A stretch of DNA of 64,000 nucleotides from Shewanella algidipiscicola. GTDB taxonomy: Bacteria > Pseudomonadota > Gammaproteobacteria > Enterobacterales > Shewanellaceae. This document shows positions 58,318-64,000 of this stretch, in pieces. Each line of letters opens with the position of its first letter. Within the stretch, counting starts at the first letter, position 1. Made by a program: the position numbers and the translations under genes. A model generated the notes under the pieces. It worked only from the letters and a program-made list of their open reading frames with translations. It did no database searches and was not told where the DNA came from. The stretch spans positions 248,001 through 312,000 of the forward strand of contig NZ_QPQT01000003.1 of the NCBI RefSeq assembly GCF_003605125.1, in the 5' to 3' direction.

Positions 58318-58962
58318 ATGAAATTATTAGGTTATTGGCGCTCGAGCGCCGCTTATCGCGTGCGCATTGCACTGAATATAAAAGGTGTCGATGTTGAGCA
58401 TCAATCGATACATTTAGTTAAAGCGGGCGGTGAGCAACATCAAGCCGATTACGCCGCATTGAATCCTCAGGAGTTAGTGCCAACCTTAATTGAGGGCGAT
58501 GATGAGCTGGCGTTATCACAATCGCTGGCAATAATTGAATACCTCGATGAGGTTTATCCTGAGCCACCCCTCTTACCTCAAGATGTGAAAGATAAGGCCA
58601 TAGTGCGCGCCATGGCACTGGCTATCGCCTGTGAAATCCACCCGCTTAATAATCTTAGAGTGTTGCAATATTTAAGTGGCCCAGCGGGACTTGATGAAGC
58701 GGCCAAATCGGCCTGGTATCACCATTGGATCCATAGCGGTTTTAGCGCGCTTGAAACCCAATTGGCAACCTATGCCGGGCGTTACTGTTTTGGCGATACT
58801 GTTACCTTGGCGGATCTGTGTTTAATCCCTCAGGTATATAACGCCAAGCGCTTTAACGTTGCATTGAGTGCTTATCCGCATATTGAGCGCATTTATGACA
58901 ATTGCCTGCAGCTTGATGCGTTTATTCAGGCCTCTCCAGAGCAGCAAGCCGATGCATCGTAA
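58318..58962 (+). CDS. maiA: Maleylacetoacetate isomerase
   Basis: A zeta-class glutathione transferase that turns maleylacetoacetate into fumarylacetoacetate. KLLGYWRSSAAYRVRIALNIKG carries the SSAxRVRIAL glutathione-site signature of the class, and NPQELVPTL and LSQSLAIIEYLDE complete the thioredoxin-like domain. The start is ATG 58318, with AGGGAG six bases upstream, giving 214 residues; the open frame before it lacks family features. It follows fahA by 80 bp. Confidence 0.95.
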   Translation: MKLLGYWRSSAAYRVRIALNIKGVDVEHQSIHLVKAGGEQHQADYAALNPQELVPTLIEGDDELALSQSLAIIEYLDEVYPEPPLLPQDVKDKAIVRAMALAIACEIHPLNNLRVLQYLSGPAGLDEAAKSAWYHHWIHSGFSALETQLATYAGRYCFGDTVTLADLCLIPQVYNAKRFNVALSAYPHIERIYDNCLQLDAFIQASPEQQADAS

Positions 58963-59019
58963 GCTTCAAGGCTATTTTTGGCTTAGGAGGAAGGCATCGG
59001 GACTCGCAAAATCGCTCAG

Positions 59020-59910
59020 TTAACGATTAGACATCAGAAAATCGACAAAGGCACGGTCAGCAAGGCCGACGGGGCGCTCTTTGTTCCAAGCAATATGTAA
59101 ATCTAAGTAGACCGCCGGTGAAAAGGGCCGCGCCAAAATATTATCCCGCGGTTCTATCACCATCTCTAGCACACTCGTGATGGCATAGCCTTGTGCCACC
59201 ACCTGTTTAATCAAGTTGATCAAGTTGGTTTCAAAGGCAATGTTGGCCTCTAATCCTAGCTCTGTGGCTTGAGACAGCATCCACTCTCGATGAAAGTAAC
59301 CGGGTTTGAACATCACCAATTCATGTTGAAAAAACTGCGTAAGATTGATGCTGTTTTGTTCTGCCAGTGGGTGATCTTCACCTAGGGCGACCACCATTTG
59401 TTCTCTCAACAGTAGGTGACTGTCGAAGTTGGCCTGCAGATCTTGGCCTGTGATGATGGCAATATCGACCTCTTCATTTTGCAGCATGCGCAAACTGTCG
59501 CGGGTACCGCCCTCAAATAATGACAGTTTCAAATCGGGGTAACGATGGCGAAAGGCCATTAAGCGCGAGGGTAAATAGTAAGAACCCAGCATGCCGGGCA
59601 CCGCAATGCGCACTTCTCCCTTAGTCAGGTTCGCCATCGATTTGATGTGTGCCTCAGCTTGCTTAAGTTGTTTGATGATCAGGCAAGCGTGCTGATGTAG
59701 GGCGTTACCTTCGGCTGTGAGGGTCAAACGACTGCCATCTTGGCCACGATAATGTTTATTACGATTAATTAAGGTGACACCTAAATCGGTTTCCAATCGT
59801 TTAATGCTTTGACTCAGTGCCGGCTGGGCAATATTGAGTTGTTTTGCCGCTAAGGTAAAACTGCCTCTGGTGGCTAAGGCATCGAAATGTTTAAGCTGTT
59901 TGATATCCAC
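59020..59910 (-). CDS. LysR-family transcriptional regulator
   Basis: A 296-residue LTTR. The winged helix-turn-helix is at the N-terminus (LKHFDALATRGSFTLAAKQLNIAQPALSQSIKRLE), and the ligand-binding domain (about 95-290) includes VRIAVPGMLGSYYLPSRLMAF. The ligand is unknown. It is divergent from the MFS transporter gene at 60431, the classical layout of a regulator and its target, although a 269-bp MITE-like element now sits between them. Confidence 0.92.
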   Translation of the reverse strand: MDIKQLKHFDALATRGSFTLAAKQLNIAQPALSQSIKRLETDLGVTLINRNKHYRGQDGSRLTLTAEGNALHQHACLIIKQLKQAEAHIKSMANLTKGEVRIAVPGMLGSYYLPSRLMAFRHRYPDLKLSLFEGGTRDSLRMLQNEEVDIAIITGQDLQANFDSHLLLREQMVVALGEDHPLAEQNSINLTQFFQHELVMFKPGYFHREWMLSQATELGLEANIAFETNLINLIKQVVAQGYAITSVLEMVIEPRDNILARPFSPAVYLDLHIAWNKERPVGLADRAFVDFLMSNR

Positions 59911-59953
59911 ATCATCGCTCGCTTGAGTTGGTTAGCTACTATTGTTGTTATCG

Positions 59954-60222
59954 CTAGGGCCTGTTGATCTTTGCTGATTGAATGTTGTTCGAGACAAAAA
60001 CGTGTTAATCGAGGCGAGCGGATTGCAGCCTAGTCATCTAAGCAAAATTCACTTAACAAAGAGTAAAACGTTTTTAGCTGAACCCTTTGGGCAGCGTTTG
60101 TTGGGTATTTCTACTGCGTTCTCAGCTTTTTATGTAGAATAACTACACCACCAAGCTTCTGACTTGTATAAATACCCAACAATTCGCTGCAAAAACAACC
60201 TTGAAAGATCAGCAGGCCCTAG
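59954..60222 (-). mobile_element. MITE-like element, copy 2 (269 bp)
   Basis: The same length and ends as the copy at 37451-37719 but inverted. Flanked by CTAG on both sides, with terminal repeats AGGGCCTGTTGATCTTT (one base different at one end). No coding capacity. It occupies half of the 520-bp gap between the LysR gene and the MFS gene and may have displaced or added regulatory sequence. Confidence 0.85.
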
Positions 60223-60354
60223 GATCGTTAGTCAGGTTATCTTGGAGCTTGCTCAATATTGCCTTGAATTCCAAATCACTCTTGGACTTAAGCACTCTTG
60301 GAATTAAACCGCCTGAGCTCAGACTTGTCCATAATAAAATAATATGGATGCAAT

Positions 60355-60372
60355 CAAAATAATCTATTTTTG
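60355..60372 (+). promoter_or_regulatory. Possible LysR-type operator before the MFS gene
   Basis: An AT-rich imperfect inverted repeat (CAAAATA, three bases, TATTTTTG) lies 59 bp before the MFS start. LTTR sites are often of this T-N11-A kind, but the match is loose. Confidence 0.3.
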
Positions 60373-60430
60373 TTATGTTAGGGCTAATGCTAGCCTGTGT
60401 CTATCGAGACAATAGAGAAGCGCGTTATCC

Positions 60431-61648
60431 ATGAGTCAACAACAACTGCAAATCCGGTTAATATGGGGGCTGTCCTTAGCCTCTGTGGTTGTGTATATCA
60501 ATTTATATTTGGTGCAAGGCATGCTGCCACTCATTGCCAGCAGTTTTCAGGTATTACCCGCGCACGCCACATTACTACTGTCGGTGACCAGCTTCTCGTT
60601 AGCCTTTTCATTGCTGTTTTATGCCACCTTATCGGACAAAATTGGTCGCAGAAAGCCACTGTTGTGGAGTTTAGGGCTGCTAGTACTTGCCGATGTCATG
60701 TTGCTATTCGTGACAGAGTTTAGTGATTTGATTGCACTGCGGTTGATCCAAGGGGCTCTATTGGCGGCGGTGCCCGCCATTTCGATGGCCTATTTCAAAG
60801 ACATGCTCGATAAGTCGGTTTTACTGAAAGCGGGAGCGGTTTACATTGCGGCCAACAGTTTGGGCGGTATTGCTGGGCGATTACTCGGCGGTGTCATGAC
60901 CCAATACCTTAATTGGCAGCAGTCGATGTTATTACTGATAAGCATTACCGCCCTTGGCACCTTAGTCGTGATAGGGCTATTGCCTAATCGCGATAAAATT
61001 CGCGCCGAGCGTGGTGAGATTAAATTACGTTTTCAGCGCAGCGACGCCCAAGGATTTTGGCTACACCTTAGCGATAGCACCATGATTAAATTGTATCTAC
61101 TGGGTGCCATGGCCTTTATGGTGATGGTCAATCAATTTAGTTATATTCAGCTGCACCTGATGCAAGCCCCCTTCAACTGGGGGCGTTTTGAGGTGACCTT
61201 GATTTTCCTCTGCTATTTGAGTGGCACTTATGCCTCGTTTCGCTCCGCTAAGTGGGTGAATAAATTAGGCCGCCAACCCTTATTTGTGTTGTCGACATTA
61301 ATGATGTGTCTGGGAAGCATGGTGACCTTAGTCGATAGTAGTGAGGCGATTGTGGTTGGCTTTATCTTATCCAGTTTTGGGTTTTTCACTTTTCATAGTG
61401 TCTGTAATGCCTGGGTGGCCCAGCGCGCGCAGCAGCATAGAGCAAAAGCCACAGCCTTGTATCTGTGCAGTTACTATCTTGGTGCGGCGATAGGTGGCCC
61501 TTATCTATTACCTTTTTGGCAGCATTGGGGCTGGAATGGTGTAGTGGGCGGCAGTTTAGTGGTGCTATCGCTGGTGGCCGTGTTGGTATTGTATTTGGCA
61601 CGCGCCCAGCGGCGCGCCCCCGCATCTTTGATTGATGTGGCAGGCTAG
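60431..61648 (+). CDS. MFS transporter, YnfM-like
   Basis: A 405-residue major facilitator with 12 hydrophobic segments. LSDKIGRRKPLLWSLGLLVLAD is the loop 2-3 signature (DxxGRR), and the first segment reads LASVVVYINLYLVQGMLPLIA. It resembles YnfM/arabinose-efflux-like exporters; the cargo is unknown. The start is ATG 60431. It is divergent from the LysR gene, which probably controls it, and convergent with the response regulator gene. Confidence 0.9.
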   Translation: MSQQQLQIRLIWGLSLASVVVYINLYLVQGMLPLIASSFQVLPAHATLLLSVTSFSLAFSLLFYATLSDKIGRRKPLLWSLGLLVLADVMLLFVTEFSDLIALRLIQGALLAAVPAISMAYFKDMLDKSVLLKAGAVYIAANSLGGIAGRLLGGVMTQYLNWQQSMLLLISITALGTLVVIGLLPNRDKIRAERGEIKLRFQRSDAQGFWLHLSDSTMIKLYLLGAMAFMVMVNQFSYIQLHLMQAPFNWGRFEVTLIFLCYLSGTYASFRSAKWVNKLGRQPLFVLSTLMMCLGSMVTLVDSSEAIVVGFILSSFGFFTFHSVCNAWVAQRAQQHRAKATALYLCSYYLGAAIGGPYLLPFWQHWGWNGVVGGSLVVLSLVAVLVLYLARAQRRAPASLIDVAG

Positions 61649-61690
61649 GGGAAATACCTCGGCGGTTTATCTACAGTGACTGCCAATGCC

Positions 61691-63061
61691 TTATTGAATA
61701 AAGGTTTTACGATTGAGACCAAATTTTTGCATCTTGTCATACAGGGTTTTGCGCGGTAATTCGAGCTGCTGCATGGTCAGTTTGATACTGCCTTTATTGA
61801 CATTGAGCGCCTCCTCAATCAGCAGGCGCTCAAAAAATTCTACCCGTTGCTGCAATGACATATTGGCATTGAGTTGATGGCTTGGGGTCATCGATGTGGC
61901 AAAGGCCGCTTCGCCGCCAAGCAGGACATAGCGTTCGGCAAGGTTTCTTAACTCCCTGACATTACCCGGCCAATCATGAGAGATCAGCTGAGCGGTATTT
62001 TCTGTCGATAGTGGAATAAGCGCTTTGTGGTAACGCGCCGATGCGACACGAGCAAAGTGTAAAAATAACAGCGGAATATCTTCCCGGCGTTCACGCAGCG
62101 CAGGGATAGGTATGGTGACGAGGTTGAGGCGATACAAGAGGTCTTGGCGAAACTCGCCAGTATCGCACAGGGATTTAAGGTCCACCTTAGTCGCGGCAAT
62201 GATGCGAATATCTAAGGTAATACTCTTGTTTGACCCCAGTCGTTCTACTTTTCTATCTTCAAGCACGCGCAGTAGTTTTACTTGTAAGGCCAGTGGAGTG
62301 CTCTCTATCTCATCGAGAAACAGGGTGCCACCGTTAGCGTATTCGAACTTACCTATGCGGGTTTTGTCGGCGCCGGTAAAGGCACCGGCCTCTGCGCCAA
62401 ATAGTTCACTTTCGATAATGGTTTCAGGGATCGCGCCGCAATTGATGGCGACAAAATTGGCGGCGCTGCGGACACTATGATCGTGTAAGTAGCGCGCCAC
62501 TAGCTCCTTGCCTGTGCCCGTTTCCCCCTCAATTAAGATGTCGGCGGGCATGTCGAGCACTTGCTCGATAATATGGCGCATCTGTTTTATGCCTGGGCTG
62601 TGACCCAGTATGCGTGGCCCTGGTGTACTGTGTGATTCGAGCTCTTTTTTAAGGCTGCGATTTTCCAGTGTTAGGCTGCGTTTTTCAAGGGCGCGTTTAG
62701 CAATGTCGAGCATATGTTCGTTATTAAACGGCTTTTCAATAAAGTCGTATGCCCCCTGTTTTAGCGCCTGCACCGCCATGGCGATATCACCGTGCCCCGT
62801 GAGTAAGATAATAGGTATGTCCTTATCTTGGCTTAAGAGGTTCGCCATCAGTGTTAGGCCGTCGATATGTGGCATGTTTACGTCGGAGATCACCACCCCA
62901 GGCCAGTTTGGAGGCAAGGCATTCATTAGCTGTTGTGGTTCGGCAAGGGCGAGGGCTCGATAAGATTCCAGCTCAAATAACTGGACCAATGCGCAGCCGA
63001 TAAGGGGTTCATCATCGACAATAATAACGTCGTACTCTGTTAGGTCATCGGTTAGCATCAT
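61691..63061 (-). CDS. dctD: Sigma-54-dependent response regulator, DctD-like
   Basis: A 456-residue NtrC-family activator: a receiver domain (residues 10-125; acidic pocket at D16-D17, phosphorylation site D60 in VVISDVNMPH, lysine in IEKPF), a AAA+ domain (about 150-375) with GETGTGKELVARYL and the sigma-54 contact motif GAFTGA in ELFGAEAGAFTGADKTR, and a Fis-type DNA-binding end (IKLTMQQLELPRKTLYDKMQ). Together with the kinase upstream it resembles DctB-DctD, which controls C4-dicarboxylate uptake. It overlaps the kinase stop by 4 bp. Confidence 0.92.
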   Translation of the reverse strand: MMLTDDLTEYDVIIVDDEPLIGCALVQLFELESYRALALAEPQQLMNALPPNWPGVVISDVNMPHIDGLTLMANLLSQDKDIPIILLTGHGDIAMAVQALKQGAYDFIEKPFNNEHMLDIAKRALEKRSLTLENRSLKKELESHSTPGPRILGHSPGIKQMRHIIEQVLDMPADILIEGETGTGKELVARYLHDHSVRSAANFVAINCGAIPETIIESELFGAEAGAFTGADKTRIGKFEYANGGTLFLDEIESTPLALQVKLLRVLEDRKVERLGSNKSITLDIRIIAATKVDLKSLCDTGEFRQDLLYRLNLVTIPIPALRERREDIPLLFLHFARVASARYHKALIPLSTENTAQLISHDWPGNVRELRNLAERYVLLGGEAAFATSMTPSHQLNANMSLQQRVEFFERLLIEEALNVNKGSIKLTMQQLELPRKTLYDKMQKFGLNRKTFIQ

Positions 63062-64000
63062 GGCGTTCCTGGTGTATATGTGGCCAAGGTAATGTTAAAA
63101 ATGGCGCCGCCTTCGATGCGGTTAGCCACGTTTATTTGCCCTTGCATGGTTTCGATGATCCGCCGTGAAATAGACAAACCAAGTCCGAGCCCATGGCGAG
63201 AATTAGTATAATAGGGGTCGAAGATTTTTTTCATTTGGCTCTCTTTAATCCCTGAGCCACTATCTTCGATGCTAATGTTGACTCTATCCGTCACTGTCAC
63301 GCCGATAATCAACTGTTTAGGTGAACTGTGTTGCATCGCTTTAATGGCATTGCTCATTAAATTCACCAGTACCTGCTGTAGCCGGATAGGATCGCACCAA
63401 ATATGGGTCTGGTTATCGGCGACGTTGAGTTGCAGCTCAACTCCCTGTTTATCGACTTCTGGCTGAATAATGGTGAGGGCATCGTTGATGCACTGGGCTA
63501 CGTTGGTGGCTTTCTCATTGCCAGCACTTTTTCGGGTGAAGCTTTTAAATTGCGACACGATAGCGGCCAGCCTATCGGTTAACTCTATGATAGTGATGAT
63601 ATTACGCCCCACATCTTCCCACTTTGCTCTGGCAAGTAAGGTTTGGGTATTCTGGGCGTAGCTGCGGATAGCGGCCAAGGGCTGATTGATCTCATGATTG
63701 ATACTCGCCGATAAACTGCCTATCACGGTGAGCTTAGCGGCTTGGATTAACTCATCTTGAGTCTCTTTGAGTTGTCTATGGCTACTTTCTAAAGCCTGAG
63801 TACGCTCTTGTACTCTTTGTTCTAACTGTTCGTGTGCGTGACGCATTCGTTGGCTGTTTTTACGTCGCTCAACGGCGTACAGCAAGGCTAGGGCCATTAG
63901 CAGGTATAAGGCGCCATAAAGCAGTAATAAAGGGGGCATAGCCTGATAGGTTGGTGCCATTGGGGCTAGGATATGCAATTTCCAACCAGCCTCTGCCATT
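63058..64000 (-). CDS. dctB: Sensor histidine kinase, DctB-like, 5' part beyond window
   Basis: The C-terminal 313 residues of a membrane kinase; the frame runs off the right edge, so the sensor domain is missing. Visible: a last membrane segment (LLLLYGALYLLMALALLYAV), a coiled coil, the phospho-acceptor box SASINHEINQPLAAIRSYAQ with the histidine, and the ATPase boxes VLVNLMSNAIKAM, SIEDSGSGI and HGLGLGLSISRRIIE. The HEINQPL box is typical of DctB. It is translationally coupled to the regulator gene. Confidence 0.92.
   Translation of the reverse strand, partial: MAEAGWKLHILAPMAPTYQAMPPLLLLYGALYLLMALALLYAVERRKNSQRMRHAHEQLEQRVQERTQALESSHRQLKETQDELIQAAKLTVIGSLSASINHEINQPLAAIRSYAQNTQTLLARAKWEDVGRNIITIIELTDRLAAIVSQFKSFTRKSAGNEKATNVAQCINDALTIIQPEVDKQGVELQLNVADNQTHIWCDPIRLQQVLVNLMSNAIKAMQHSSPKQLIIGVTVTDRVNISIEDSGSGIKESQMKKIFDPYYTNSRHGLGLGLSISRRIIETMQGQINVANRIEGGAIFNITLATYTPGTP

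Noticed and set aside
1..64000. CRISPR arrays, tRNA or rRNA genes, prophage or integrase genes
   Set aside because: None was seen on either strand; the only mobile traces are the decayed IS3 orfA and the two MITE-like copies.

Overview
The window looks like a chromosome segment of a marine gammaproteobacterium, most probably Shewanella. The basis is the gene content (phhA-phhB-tyrR followed by fahA-maiA, paired galE-galU, Mak-type fructokinase, orphan napF, bactofilin), the family-level protein sequences, and the moderate-to-low GC; I could not run a search. About 58 genes or gene remnants are called. No rRNA, tRNA or CRISPR array was seen.

Region 1 (1-21.7 kb, AT-rich, all on +) is a glycan assembly and sulfation region. 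It holds three PAPS-dependent sulfotransferase-like genes, a 997-residue three-domain glycosyltransferase, a GT2-GT4 fusion, further glycosyltransferases, the GDP-L-fucose pair gmd-fcl, a phosphomannomutase, and a PAPS supply set: cysD, cysN, an SLC13-type transporter, cysC and a DHH-family phosphoesterase. Together these could import and activate sulfate, transfer it to a fucose-containing glycan, and remove the PAP by-product.

Region 2 (22-35.8 kb, +) is a Wzx/Wzy-dependent O-unit locus: wzz, wzx, nitroreductase-like protein, pyruvyl transferase, wzy, three glycosyltransferases, then a PglC/PglD/PglE-type set with a WbpM/PglF-type dehydratase. This is the gene set of a bacillosamine-like (diamino-trideoxyhexose) initiating sugar. 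The dehydratase reading frame is broken by one in-frame TAA. It is followed by a decayed IS3-family orfA.

Region 3 (36.2-42.4 kb) supplies nucleotide sugars: galU and ugd on -, rmlBADC on +. Region 4 (42.7-53.8 kb) holds a PHP phosphatase, a second cysD-cysN-cysC set with a classical cysQ, mak, an ElyC-like DUF218 protein, a small membrane protein, a bactofilin, napF, and a second galU with galE. The two cysD-cysN copies share a 146-bp identical tract, a sign of recent sequence exchange.

Region 5 (54-64 kb, higher GC) is core metabolism: phenylalanine and tyrosine degradation (phhA, phhB, tyrR, fahA, maiA), a LysR regulator with a divergent MFS exporter, and a DctB/DctD-like two-component pair running off the end. 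TyrR boxes and CRP-like sites lie together upstream of both phhA and fahA. Two 269-bp MITE-like copies in opposite orientation lie at 37.5 and 60 kb.
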